NCBI GenBank assembly: GCA_025060615.1
Contig: JANXBS010000021.1
Coordinates: 1 to 64,000 of the forward strand
Direction of reading: 5' to 3'
Length of the DNA: 64,000 nt
DNA from: Anaerolineae bacterium
Lineage (GTDB): Bacteria; Chloroflexota; Anaerolineae; DUEN01
The position numbers and the translations under genes are program-made. Below, one piece after another: positions 33,198-42,116 of this stretch (position 1 is its first letter; each line of letters opens with the position of its first letter). The notes under the pieces were generated by a model, which was given only the letters and a program-made list of their open reading frames with translations, searched no databases and had not been told where the DNA came from.

Positions 33198-34343
33198 TTG
33201 GCAAAGCGTAAGATCTTGATCGTAGACGATGACCCCGACCTTCAACGCCTGATGTCTCTGGTGTTGGAGATGGCAGGCTATGAGGTCGTCACGGCTAGCA
33301 ACGGGACAGAAGCGCTGGTAAAGGTGCGCAGCGAACGGCCCGATCTCGTCCTCCTTGACATCATGATGCCGGAGGTGGACGGGTTTGAGACCTGCCGCCG
33401 GCTGCGCAAGCTTCCCGAAGGAGCCCACATTCCAGTCATCATGCTTTCGGCCGCCGATCAGGTCACCGATAAAGTCAAAGGCCTACGGGTAGGGGCGAAT
33501 GACTATGTCACGAAACCGGCGGATTCCCGCGAGTTGCTGGCCCGGATCGAGGCGCACCTGCGTCCAGCTTATGCCCGGCCAGCCTATCTCACGGCGGTGC
33601 TGGGAGCCAAGAGCGGCGTGGGCACTACGATGTTGGCGATCAACCTAGCCGTGGCTCTCCGAGAGACCGGCAAGGATGTGATCCTGCTTGACTGGCACCT
33701 CCCGCATGGCGACATCGCCACGGCGCTTAACCTGACTGCTCGACCGGGAGCTGTGAGGCAGCATACGCTTGAAGACCTGGCGGCACATATGGACGAGCTG
33801 GATGCCCAGATGATCGAGCAGGTGGCACTTCACCACTCATCGGGGATTCGGGTGCTCGTCGGCGGACACGCCTTGGAGGCGACGTCCCTTTCGCCCACCA
33901 TGTTGGAGTCAGTATTGGACGTGATCAGCAGAATGGCTGATTACATCGTCATTGACGCCGGCTGGGCCTCAGATACTCGATGGCTACAGCCTTTGGAGAT
34001 CGTGGATGAGCTGCTGTTGGTGGTGACTCCGGAGCTGCCAGCGTTGCGGCGAGCTGCGATGTTTCTGGAATGGGAGCGGCCCCGCGCGCTGTTTGGCGAA
34101 CGTCAGCATTTGGTGATCAATCGCGCCGGCATCGGTGGTGGGATCTCAGTCCGTGATGTGGAGGGTTTGCTAAGGATGAAGGCACGTGCTCGGCTGCCAG
34201 AGGATGCGGAGCTGGTGATCTCGTCGTACAATCAGGGGGTAGCGTTGGTGCAGAGCGCGCCCCGTACAGCCCTGGCTCAGGGAGTCATTCGTCTAGCTCA
34301 GGAGATTGTAGCCATCACCAACAAGCAGGTGGCGCAGTCGTGA
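33198..34343 (+). CDS. Response-regulator receiver fused to CpaE/TadZ-like ATPase
   Basis: The 381-residue protein joins a receiver domain (1-120; acidic pocket VDDDPD, phospho-acceptor Asp in LVLLDIMMPEVDG, Lys in DYVTKPAD) to a MinD/ParA-like ATPase (130-380). The ATPase has the deviant Walker A LGAKSGVGTTMLAINLA, where the final Lys-Thr is Thr-Thr as in CpaE/TadZ, and IDAGWASD as switch II. Such proteins place Flp/Tad pili at the cell pole. No pilus genes are nearby. Start TTG 33198 has GAGG 5 nt upstream; GTG 33192 is the alternative. Its stop overlaps the next gene (TGATG). Confidence 0.83.
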   Translation: MAKRKILIVDDDPDLQRLMSLVLEMAGYEVVTASNGTEALVKVRSERPDLVLLDIMMPEVDGFETCRRLRKLPEGAHIPVIMLSAADQVTDKVKGLRVGANDYVTKPADSRELLARIEAHLRPAYARPAYLTAVLGAKSGVGTTMLAINLAVALRETGKDVILLDWHLPHGDIATALNLTARPGAVRQHTLEDLAAHMDELDAQMIEQVALHHSSGIRVLVGGHALEATSLSPTMLESVLDVISRMADYIVIDAGWASDTRWLQPLEIVDELLLVVTPELPALRRAAMFLEWERPRALFGERQHLVINRAGIGGGISVRDVEGLLRMKARARLPEDAELVISSYNQGVALVQSAPRTALAQGVIRLAQEIVAITNKQVAQS

Positions 34344-35194
34344 TGCCGTTGCCTGTATACGTGTGCCGTAACGGTGATCTGATCCCCGCCGAGGAAGCTC
34401 GGGTTTCCGTTTTCAACCCGGCGTTGTACACCGCCTTCGGCGTGTATGAGTCCATTCAGTGTGAGAATGGCGTGATTTTTCACCTCGATGATCATCTGAA
34501 ACGGCTGGCCCATTCGGCGGAGCTGTTGGACCTGCCGTTGCCGGCCTCGCTGGAGGCTATCGCCTCCTGGATGCCCCCGCTGTTGCAGGCCAACCACAGC
34601 CCGCATTGCCTGATCCGACTGTATGTCCTTGGCCCCAATGGGTATGAGCCGGCGCTGGCCTTCGCCTGGCCAGAGATGCCACGCTCCTTCTCGCGGGCGT
34701 TGTACGAGGTGGGGGCCACAGCTATCATCTTCCACGGCGCACGCGCGCTGCCGCAGGCCAAGTCGCTTAACACGTTGGTCAATTTTCTGGCCCGCCGCCA
34801 GGCGCAGCGCGCCGGCGCTCACGAGGGGTTGCTGGCCCACGGCGGGCACGTGTATGAGGGTTCCAGCAGCAACCTGTTCGCTGTGCGGGATGGATGCCTT
34901 CTCACGCCACCGGAGGAGACCATCCTTTCAGGCGTGACCCGTGAGATCGTCCTGCGCCTGGCAGCGGAGCAGGGCATTCCTGTGCGTTCACAGCTTTTAG
35001 CGGAGTCGGACATCTCTGCTTGGGATGAGGCATTTCTCACTTCTACTAGCCGCCATGTGATGCCGTTGGTGCGGATAGATGGGAGGCCTGTGGGGTCTGG
35101 CCGCGTGGGCCCGATCACGCGTCGCCTGATGGACGCGTTCGAGGCATATTATCGAGCCTATCTGGCGAGTCATGCGCCGGCCATGTACATGTGA
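34343..35194 (+). CDS. Class IV PLP aminotransferase (IlvE / D-Ala transaminase / PabC superfamily)
   Basis: A 283-residue fold-type IV enzyme. The N-terminus YVCRNGDLIPAEEARVSVFN, FGVYESIQCENGVIFHLDDHLKRL and the PLP Lys in QAKSLNTLVNFLARRQA (about residue 150) are present. EGLLAHGGHVYEGSSSNLFAV and LTPPEETILSGVTREIVLRLA bind phosphate. Substrate choice within the superfamily is not decidable from motifs; branched-chain or D-amino-acid use is possible. The ATG overlaps the receiver-CpaE stop, so translation is coupled, although no functional link is known. Confidence 0.8.
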   Translation: MPLPVYVCRNGDLIPAEEARVSVFNPALYTAFGVYESIQCENGVIFHLDDHLKRLAHSAELLDLPLPASLEAIASWMPPLLQANHSPHCLIRLYVLGPNGYEPALAFAWPEMPRSFSRALYEVGATAIIFHGARALPQAKSLNTLVNFLARRQAQRAGAHEGLLAHGGHVYEGSSSNLFAVRDGCLLTPPEETILSGVTREIVLRLAAEQGIPVRSQLLAESDISAWDEAFLTSTSRHVMPLVRIDGRPVGSGRVGPITRRLMDAFEAYYRAYLASHAPAMYM

Positions 35195-35215
35195 GCCCAT
35201 AGTGAGCGGGTTCGG

Positions 35216-35962
35216 CTACTCGATCGGCGTCAACCACCGCGTTTCCTGATCTCCCTCCGCTGCCCACCCCCGGCGTCCCTCCTGGTCCTCCACCTGCCAC
35301 CAGCGATAGCCGTCCACGTCTACCGGACCATCTACCACCTTGAGGCGTGCCCCCGCTCGCAGCCGACGTGCCACCACGGAGTCCAATCCGGCCTCGAATC
35401 GCACGGTCAGCACGTTCCCTTTCTGCGTGGTCACTACCACCTCGTCGCCGCGCACTACCGGACGGCTCACTGGCCGCGGCTCGCCGATTTGGGGGCTGAG
35501 CCACTGCTCCTCGCCATTTCCTTCGGCCACCCAGCCCTCCAGACCGCGCCGATCCTGCACCCGCCACCAGCGGTATCCTGTCCCTTGCACTGGGCCCTCC
35601 AGCACCTGGACCAATGCCCCTGGAGCCAGTTTGCCGATCCGCGGTTGATCCATCCCAGGCTGTTGGCGCACATTGAGTCCGCCGGCCGCAACCACGCGCG
35701 CCGGCTGGCCCGACATGAGCGCCATGCCAGGCGGTGGAGTAGGCGTGAAGGTGGACGTGGGGCTGGGCGTTGGCGCCAAGGTCGGGAGCTCAGGCAATGA
35801 AGTCGGCGTGTCTTGCGTTGCCTCAGGCGTGGCCGTCGCCTGGGTTAGACCCATAGGCGTAATCGCCCGGGGTGTGCGGGTGGGGCGCGGCGCGAAGCTG
35901 CCGCAGGCCAGGATCAGCAGCACTGCGATCAATGCCGGTATCACCAACGTCTGTTGCCGCAT
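35216..35962 (-). CDS. SH3b-domain lipoprotein
   Basis: A 248-residue exported protein. Residues 1-20 form a lipoprotein signal with lipobox LILAC; residues 25-85 are a Pro/Thr-rich linker typical of cell-surface proteins. Two bacterial SH3 modules follow: GLNVRQQPG...ALVQVLEGPVQGTGYRWWRV (95-145) and VLTVRFEAG...LKVVDGPVDVDGYRWWQV (185-240). SH3b domains usually bind peptidoglycan or other cell-wall ligands. It is the last gene after the DUF2079 gene on the same strand, 42 nt apart. Confidence 0.8.
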   Translation of the reverse strand: MRQQTLVIPALIAVLLILACGSFAPRPTRTPRAITPMGLTQATATPEATQDTPTSLPELPTLAPTPSPTSTFTPTPPPGMALMSGQPARVVAAGGLNVRQQPGMDQPRIGKLAPGALVQVLEGPVQGTGYRWWRVQDRRGLEGWVAEGNGEEQWLSPQIGEPRPVSRPVVRGDEVVVTTQKGNVLTVRFEAGLDSVVARRLRAGARLKVVDGPVDVDGYRWWQVEDQEGRRGWAAEGDQETRWLTPIE

Positions 35963-36004
35963 GTTCGGGATTGCGTCTCCAATGCCTTGCAGAATGCGTG
36001 ATGC

Positions 36005-38437
36005 TTACTTCAGATGGAGCCTTTGATCTAAACGGATGTGATCTGCGCCATTGGTCAGCGGCAGCCGCGTCATCGTGGCGGGATCATACATTCCCACGGC
36101 CAGCCAATACTCGCCAGCCCGCACATCAGGCGCGATCGGTATCGGGTGAGTGTCTGCGATGACCTCGCCAGGCAACCAGCTGCTCATGGGCAGCATGCCT
36201 CCTGTGAAAGGGGGTTCCCCTGACCCCGGTGGGCCATCGTGCTGACTGCGCAGTCCCTCTGGGCCGATCAGATGGACGAAAACCGTGTAATCAGGGGAGG
36301 GTGTGTCCCCGGCCTGCCAATACAATGTAACGTCTAACGTGGAGCGTTTTCTGTCGAAGGCCGTACGATAACCCAACAATCGCACGCCGTTTTGCCACTT
36401 GGCATCGGACACCGTAAACGCCATGCGTGGCGGCCGGAAGTGGCGCGGCCTTTCCACACGCACCGGCATCCCTCCCCAGTCGGTGCGGAAGGCCATCAGC
36501 TCGACAAGGGTGCCGTCGGCAGTCAGTGGCATCTGCAGGCGTGAGTGTACCACGCGCGGCTGCAGCCGTGCGCCGACGTCCCATGGGTCTGTGCCGCGCA
36601 CTACGCCCAGTGCCACCCGGTACGCGGGGTATTGAGCCGTCCACCATGGCATGTCGCTGATCTCCAGCTTGATCGTCTCGCCCACTCGCCAGCGACTGGT
36701 GGGGTACCAATACTGGACCCCTGGCTTTTCCTCCAGGTCCATGCCGCCGATAACCTGTCCCTCACTATCCAGTAAGTAAAGGGCGATCGCGTAATCCTCG
36801 GCTAACGGGCGCAGCGCCTGAAAGTAGAGAAAGAAACGTAGCGGCGTCTGCGGCATCTCCGTATGCCGCCCATCCCGTAGATCAAATCCGATCAGGCGCA
36901 AAAGAGCATCGCTGGAGCCAGGTGGCGTAAAATCCACGGTAGCTGGGTAAGCGGGCTGTGGATCGGCGACGCGGGCGAAGTCAAAGAAGCGATCGGGCAA
37001 CGGCTGCGTCGGAGCGCCGCGTCGAAGCAGCAAGTATCCGTCCTCCGCTCGTACGATGCCGAACTCGCCCTGACGCAGCATCGCCTCGATATCGCCGAAC
37101 ATGTTGCGCTTATTGGCCAGCGAAGACACATCCAGAAAAACATACTCGGCGTCGCCGATGTAGGGAAATCGGTATAGCACTCGGCGCTGGGAGACGTGCG
37201 GGTTCAAGTTCGGCTGAGCTGAGACGGCCGCATCCGGCGGGATCTGGCGGGCGATCTCCTTGCCCAGCCGATGATGCTCGGTTACCTGATATGGCTCGAA
37301 GGCGCGCGCGAGTGGGGTGTAGCCATGGTAGTAGTGGTAGAAAAGCGCAGCCGTCAGCGCCCAGGCTGGGATCAGGCCTGTGGTGATTCGGCCCAGCCGA
37401 TCCTCGATGCGGCGGGAAAGCCATGCCGCGCCCAGCACGGCTGAGATCATCAGGCCCGGTATCATCGGCGCGACGTAGTGATACTTCTCCACGAAATGCA
37501 TCGGCTCGTGATCGCTGAGCAGGTTGATGGCCAAGTCAGGCAGGATGAAGCTCAGTGTAGCTGGGTTCAGGAGTGAGAGAAATCCCGTCTGGTTGAAGAG
37601 GTCGCGCAGGTAGCCCAGATTGCGCGCATTCAACAGCTTGCCCAGCACCAGGTCCGGGCGGGTCACCAGCGCACGGGCTAACTCCAGGGGCCCATCGCCT
37701 AGGTCGCCATAATAGCGCAGATAGGGTGAGCGATCTCCCTCGAAGGCGGGGATAATGATGCCGACCGCTATGGCAAACCACGCTAGCGCTACGCCGGCGC
37801 AGATCAGCCCCAGGCGTGGCCGGCGCAATGCAAGCGCGATGTACAGCCCCATGAGGAAGACGATGGCCGGCACCTCCTCCTTGGTAGCCATCGCTAGCAC
37901 GGCAAAAAGCCAGAAGCGACCAGTCTGACCGCGTTGCACATAGTAGAACGCGAAAAGCAGCAACGGCGCCGCGAGCGTTACTGCGTGGAACTCCCAGAGG
38001 TTAGCTGCCTCCAGGCTGGGCGATAGCAAATACACAGCGGCGAAGACGACGCCGGCCCAGGAGGATCTCAGACGCTCTCGGGCCAACCAGTAGACTGGCC
38101 AGGCGCCCAAGGCCAGGGATACGGTCTGCAAAATCAGCAGGGCTTCCGGGGAAGGCCAGACCCAGTACAGCGGCGCGATCAGGAAATAGATCGGCTCTAC
38201 ATGCATGGCCAGTCGATTGTCGGTGGCCAGGTCCAGGTCTACGCCGCGCCAGTTGGTGAAAGCCAGCGGCCGGCCGTGCGCTGTGTTCCATACCGCCTGA
38301 TCCACATTGCCCAGATCGAACGCGTTGGTCATGAAAGCGCGATGGCGGCTCACTGACAGCCAGGAGAACAGTGCAACGTAGGCCAACACGAGGGCCCACA
38401 GAGCCAGGCGTGAAGCATTGGAAGAGCGGAAAGGCAT
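36005..38437 (-). CDS. DUF2079 polytopic membrane protein
   Basis: The 810-residue protein has an N-terminal block of about ten membrane helices (residues 10-400), including FDLGNVDQAVWNTAHGRPLA, a DUF2079 hallmark near residue 40, and FTNWRGVD. The remaining 400 residues are a largely extracellular, beta-rich region with repeated FDLRDGRHTEMP/LRLIGF and VALGVVRGTD-type strands. The helix pattern resembles GT-C glycosyltransferases, but function is unknown. An AT-rich upstream region probably holds its promoter. Confidence 0.75.
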   Translation of the reverse strand: MPFRSSNASRLALWALVLAYVALFSWLSVSRHRAFMTNAFDLGNVDQAVWNTAHGRPLAFTNWRGVDLDLATDNRLAMHVEPIYFLIAPLYWVWPSPEALLILQTVSLALGAWPVYWLARERLRSSWAGVVFAAVYLLSPSLEAANLWEFHAVTLAAPLLLFAFYYVQRGQTGRFWLFAVLAMATKEEVPAIVFLMGLYIALALRRPRLGLICAGVALAWFAIAVGIIIPAFEGDRSPYLRYYGDLGDGPLELARALVTRPDLVLGKLLNARNLGYLRDLFNQTGFLSLLNPATLSFILPDLAINLLSDHEPMHFVEKYHYVAPMIPGLMISAVLGAAWLSRRIEDRLGRITTGLIPAWALTAALFYHYYHGYTPLARAFEPYQVTEHHRLGKEIARQIPPDAAVSAQPNLNPHVSQRRVLYRFPYIGDAEYVFLDVSSLANKRNMFGDIEAMLRQGEFGIVRAEDGYLLLRRGAPTQPLPDRFFDFARVADPQPAYPATVDFTPPGSSDALLRLIGFDLRDGRHTEMPQTPLRFFLYFQALRPLAEDYAIALYLLDSEGQVIGGMDLEEKPGVQYWYPTSRWRVGETIKLEISDMPWWTAQYPAYRVALGVVRGTDPWDVGARLQPRVVHSRLQMPLTADGTLVELMAFRTDWGGMPVRVERPRHFRPPRMAFTVSDAKWQNGVRLLGYRTAFDRKRSTLDVTLYWQAGDTPSPDYTVFVHLIGPEGLRSQHDGPPGSGEPPFTGGMLPMSSWLPGEVIADTHPIPIAPDVRAGEYWLAVGMYDPATMTRLPLTNGADHIRLDQRLHLK

Positions 38438-38834
38438 GGGAACACTTCGTTTGCTTTCAATTCTTGACAGGATTTTTAATCGCTATTCCACTTGAAAGAA
38501 ATATGATGGTAAGCTAATTATTTTACATAGATAAGAGCAAGAATTATAAAATATAGACCGGTTTATTGTTGATTTTCCGTTCTTATTGCGCAAATGAGTC
38601 GGCTTTTGTGGCGTGAATCGTATATAAAAGATACCCCAAGGCTGATTGCATCTTAACACAGGGAGCATCCTCATGTCAATTCCTTCATAAAAACGAGGGT
38701 CAGGCCTTTCTTCGCCTAAACTCCTAGGTCACGTGCGACCATCTGCGTCTGACCATCCAGGAACACGTCTCCTTTTCCAATCAGAACCGACTCTAGCGTG
38801 AATTAAGAGTAACAGTTAGGAGATCATCGGATCA
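38438..38834. other. AT-rich gene-free stretch upstream of selD
   Basis: Positions 38460-38660 are markedly richer in A/T than their surroundings. No ORF with a ribosome site, tRNA or transposon end is recognisable. I looked for a tRNA-Sec because of the neighbouring selD and saw no cloverleaf. It may contain the promoter of the DUF2079 gene or foreign DNA. Confidence 0.4.
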
Positions 38835-38845
38835 TGTGGTAAAAT
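38835..38845 (+). promoter_or_regulatory. Extended -10 promoter of selD
   Basis: TGTGGTAAAAT with -10 TAAAAT at 38840-38845; TTAGGA at 38816-38821 is a weak -35 at 18 nt. It lies about 70 nt before the selD start. Confidence 0.5.
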
Positions 38846-38916
38846 TTGAATGCATAGTGGACAGTCGCCGTCTTCTACCATATTTTCCGTTGAACGCCGT
38901 TTCGAGAGGAACTTGC

Positions 38917-39969
38917 ATGTCCGCTCATGAGCAGATCCGCCTGACCAGCTTAGCTGCCTGTGCTGGTTGAGCGTCCAAAACGGCCCCAGAGGCCCTGGCG
39001 CACGTGCTGCGCCCACTAAAAGAGATGTTCCCCGCCACGGCTTATCCGGAGCTGCTGGTGGGCCTAAGCTCGGCGGATGACGCGGCCGTCTATCGCCTGA
39101 ACGAGAGCCAAGCTGTCATCCTGACGACCGACTTCTTCACGCCCATCGTGGACGACCCGTATGATTACGGGGCGATCGCCGCAGCCAACGCCATGGGCGA
39201 CGTCTACGCGATGGGGGGCGAGGTGCTCCTTGCCCTCAACATCGCCGCGTTCCCTAACGATCTGCCGGCCTCCATCATCGCCGAGATCATCCGCGGCGGC
39301 GCTGAAAAGGTGCGTGAGGCCGGCGGGGTGATCGCCGGTGGGCATACGATTCAAGACGCCGAGCCCAAATATGGGCTGGTCGTGATCGGCCTGGCGCGTC
39401 CTGACCAGATCATGATCAAGGGTGGGGCCAGGCCGGGCGATGTGCTGGTCCTCACCAAGCCGCTGGGAACGGGTGTGATCACCACCGCCCTGAAACGTGA
39501 CCTGGCCGACATCGATCACGTCGCAGTGGCTGTGGCGAGCATGAGTCGCCTCAATCGTGAGGCCGCGCGAGCTGCGCGTTCAGTCGGAGTGCGTGGCGCC
39601 ACTGATGTCACCGGCTTCGGGCTATTGGGGCATGCCGTCGAGATGGCGGAAGCCAGTTGTGTACGGTTACGGTTCGAGTACGGGAAGATCCCCTGGCTGC
39701 CGGGTGCTCACCAGTATGCTCAAGCGGGTTGCTTCCCCGGTGGCGCGCGCAGTAACCACCGGTACTTCAGCCGCCACGTAGACGTCGAAGTGGAGCTGAA
39801 AGAGCCGGGCCTGATGCTGCTCTACGATCCCCAGACATCAGGTGGGCTGCTCATCGCGGTGCCGGCCGCGCGCCTGGACGACCTGCTACACGAGTATGAG
39901 AGGCTGGGTCAGCCTGCCTGGGTCATCGGCCAGGTGATTGAGGGACAGGGCATCGAAATTACACCGTGA
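38917..39969 (+). CDS. selD: Selenide, water dikinase, predicted selenoprotein (UGA-Sec at residue 18)
   Basis: SelD makes selenophosphate from selenide and ATP. Reading from the ATG at 38917 (GAGAGGA upstream) gives MSAHEQIRLTSLAACAG, then UGA (38968-38970), then ASKTAPEALAHVLRPLKEMF and the standard SelD body: SSADDAAVY, ILTTDFFTPIVDDPYDYGAIAAANAMGD, GGHTIQDAEPKYGL, TDVTGFGLLGHA and DPQTSGGLLIA. The UGA sits exactly where SelD has its catalytic Cys or Sec, followed by the conserved Lys (here U-A-S-K; the usual second Cys is Ser). The protein would be 350 residues. An ORF from 39004 is missing the catalytic N-terminus. A SECIS-like hairpin follows the UGA. Confidence 0.88.
38968..39013 (+). 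promoter_or_regulatory. UGA selenocysteine codon with SECIS-like hairpin
   Basis: After the UGA (38968-38970), GGCGCA (38997-39002) pairs with TGCGCC (39008-39013) around the loop CGTGC. The loop begins 32 nt after the UGA and has G as its second base, matching the general bacterial SECIS pattern (small loop, G among the first two, 16-37 nt away). Confidence 0.6.
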
Positions 39970-40309
39970 TCACGGAGTCGGCGTTCCACATCGCGGTGAT
40001 GATATCGGCCATACCGCCCACGATGCCTACTTGCACTTGGTCAGTCAGGCCGAAATAGTTGAGGCAGGTCTGGCAGACGATAAGCCGGACCCCTTGCTGC
40101 TCCAACGCGCGGAGCTCTTCTAACACAGGCGATCCCCTGCAGACGAGCTTCACCCCGTCCGTATAGAAGCAGATCGCCCGTGGCAATTTCTGGGAATCGC
40201 TGAGGAGGCGGAGAAAGATGCCTGCTAGCTTTTCTTTCAATTCCTGAGCCTCGGTAATCCCAAGGCCATCGCTCTTAAACACGATCACGATGTCTTTGTC
40301 ATCTGGCAT
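39959..40309 (-). CDS. yedF: YedF-like selenium metabolism protein (DsrE fold)
   Basis: A 116-residue DsrE/DsrF-like protein. IVIVFKSDGLG begins the fold; RAICFYTDGVKLVCRGSPVLEELRALEQQGVRLIVCQTCLNYFGL carries the paired Cys, and VGIVGGMADIITAMWNADSVITV is the C-terminus. The TIGR-type family is tied to selenium use and found next to selD. It usually has a TusA-like N-terminal domain; here only the DsrE part exists. It converges on selD with 11 nt of overlap and has GGAGGAAACC before its ATG. A sulfur/selenium delivery role is inferred. Confidence 0.8.
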   Translation of the reverse strand: MPDDKDIVIVFKSDGLGITEAQELKEKLAGIFLRLLSDSQKLPRAICFYTDGVKLVCRGSPVLEELRALEQQGVRLIVCQTCLNYFGLTDQVQVGIVGGMADIITAMWNADSVITV

Positions 40310-40601
40310 GGTTTCCTCCAGTTCATGAGCTTCTTATGACCTGAACCGAGCTGTTAATCTTTCCACGGGCTTATGGAGTAGATCTCCGGCCGTGATGCCG
40401 ATATGATACTCCTTCAAGTCCCTGTGTGCCAGCGTCTCCTGGCAAGCGAGCATACGTTAATAGCCAGGGGTGCCTTTGTGAAAATTGTCCATTCCTTGAA
40501 TCACCATTCGTGTGTTATAATTCCCCCCAAAAGTTATCGAAGCCTAGGATACCCTCGTGATGACGATGGGGACGAGCGAGACATTGCTAATGGGAGAGCC
40601 C
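40310..40601. other. Promoter region of the ABC transporter operon
   Basis: A strong TATAAT (40516-40521), preceded by GTGT and a weak TTCCTT at 18 nt, lies about 80 nt before the first transporter gene. No other gene or RNA is recognisable in this divergent spacer. Confidence 0.5.
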
Positions 40602-41408
40602 ATGCAGGCAAGTGGGCCTGCCTCCGTCCTGCTACAAATCGAGCAGCTCTCGAAGGCCTTTCATGGCTTGCAAGCCCTGGTGCGCTATCATCTGCGCCTG
40701 CAAACTGGAGAACTCCTAGGGATTATCGGCCCTAATGGCGCGGGCAAAACCACCTTGTTCAACCTGATCACTGGGGTGCTGAAGCCTACCAGCGGACGGA
40801 TTCTGTTCAATGGCCGCGATATCACAGGACTTTCCCCGGCAGCCATCTGCCGGGCTGGCATCGCCCGGACATTTCAGAATGTCCGCCTGTTTGGCTCCGT
40901 CTCCGTGCTGGAGAATGTGCGCATCAGCTTGCAGTTACATGCCCGTGTTCATCCCATTGAAGCCCTTCTCAGCCTGCCTGGCTTCTATCGGCATGAGCGG
41001 CTGCTGACCGAACAAGCGCGCGAGCTGTTGCACCTCTTTGGCTTGGAGGCCTACCAGGATCTCGCGGCAAAGCATTTGCCTTACGGTCTACAACGCAAGT
41101 TGGAGATGGCATGCGCGCTAGCATCGCGTCCCCGTTTACTGCTGCTAGATGAGCCCGCGGCGGGCATGAATCCGAAGGAAACCGAGGACCTGATGGCACT
41201 GATCCGCGAGGTTCACGATCGTTTCGGGCTGACCATCATCCTCATCGAGCACAACATGCGGGTCGTGATGGCCATTTGCGAGCGGATTCAAGCCCTAAAC
41301 TACGGCGAGATCATCGCCGAAGGCACGCCGGAGCAGATTCAGAGCCATCCCGCCGTCATCGAGGCTTACCTGGGGCAGCGAGAGCTTACCATGGCCAGGA
41401 GCCGCTAA
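40602..41408 (+). CDS. Branched-chain-amino-acid-type ABC transporter ATPase (LivG-like)
   Basis: A 268-residue ATPase with Walker [17 protein letters not shown], signature region [15 protein letters not shown], Walker [12 protein letters not shown] and switch His in [10 protein letters not shown]. The long insertion after [12 protein letters not shown]-type sequence ([15 protein letters not shown]) is the LivG hallmark. Start 40602 follows GGGAGAGCC; starts from 40557 are possible. The stop overlaps the LivF ATG (TAATG). It powers uptake of the ligand of the lipoprotein at 44160; the GS-like enzyme downstream suggests an amine or amide. Confidence 0.87.
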   Translation: MQASGPASVLLQIEQLSKAFHGLQALVRYHLRLQTGELLGIIGPNGAGKTTLFNLITGVLKPTSGRILFNGRDITGLSPAAICRAGIARTFQNVRLFGSVSVLENVRISLQLHARVHPIEALLSLPGFYRHERLLTEQARELLHLFGLEAYQDLAAKHLPYGLQRKLEMACALASRPRLLLLDEPAAGMNPKETEDLMALIREVHDRFGLTIILIEHNMRVVMAICERIQALNYGEIIAEGTPEQIQSHPAVIEAYLGQRELTMARSR

Positions 41409-42112
41409 TGCTGGAGCTGCGTGATCTCCACGTATACTACGGACACATTCACGCGCTGAAGGGAATCTCCTTGGAGGTCCATCCGGGCGAAATCGTCACC
41501 ATCGTGGGAAGCAACGGCGCTGGGAAGACCACCACGCTAATGACGATCTCCGGGCTTCTGCGACCTCGGCAGGGCTCCATCCGATATCGAGGGCAAGATC
41601 TCACCCGAATGGCTCCTCACGAGATCGTTCAAGCTGGCATCTCCCATTGTCCCGAAGGACGACAGATCTTCGCGCCGCTGACGGTGAGGGAGAACTTGTT
41701 GCTGGGGGCATATCATCGCAGGGATCGAGCGGCAGTAGCCCGGGACTGGGCCTGGGTCGAAGCGCTGTTCCCCATTCTGGCAGAGCGCCGCTACCAACGG
41801 GCAGGGACGCTGAGCGGAGGGGAACAGCAGATGTTGGCCATCGCTCGGGCCCTGATGAGCCGGCCACAGGTGTTGTTGTTGGACGAGCCATCGCTAGGCC
41901 TGGCGCCTTTACTGGTGAGCCGCATCTTCGAGGTGATCCGAGAGCTTCGCGAGCAGGGCATGACGATCTTGTTGGTGGAGCAGAACGCATATCAGGCGCT
42001 GCAAGTCGCCGACCGCGCTTATGTCCTGGAGACAGGGGAGATCAAGCTGCATGGGACAGCTCATGAATTGGCTGATAACCCCGCTGTGAAGAAGGCCTAC
42101 CTAGGGGGGTGA
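41408..42112 (+). CDS. Branched-chain-amino-acid-type ABC transporter ATPase (LivF-like)
   Basis: The 234-residue second ATPase has Walker A VGSNGAGKTTTLMTISG, ISHCPEGRQIFAPLTVRENLLLGAY (LivF-specific), signature LSGGEQQMLAIARALM, Walker B VLLLDEPSLGLAPLL and LVEQNAYQAL. It pairs with the LivG-like subunit. The ATG at 41408 overlaps the upstream stop by one base. Confidence 0.9.
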   Translation: MLELRDLHVYYGHIHALKGISLEVHPGEIVTIVGSNGAGKTTTLMTISGLLRPRQGSIRYRGQDLTRMAPHEIVQAGISHCPEGRQIFAPLTVRENLLLGAYHRRDRAAVARDWAWVEALFPILAERRYQRAGTLSGGEQQMLAIARALMSRPQVLLLDEPSLGLAPLLVSRIFEVIRELREQGMTILLVEQNAYQALQVADRAYVLETGEIKLHGTAHELADNPAVKKAYLGG

Positions 42113-42116
42113 GCCG

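Noticed and set aside
38438-38916. tRNA-Sec gene next to selD
   Set aside because: No long acceptor/variable arm or TCA anticodon loop could be folded by eye.
38997-39003. Normal stop codon at 38968, making selD start at 39004
   Set aside because: That version lacks the catalytic loop every SelD needs, while the upstream frame supplies it with a good ribosome site.
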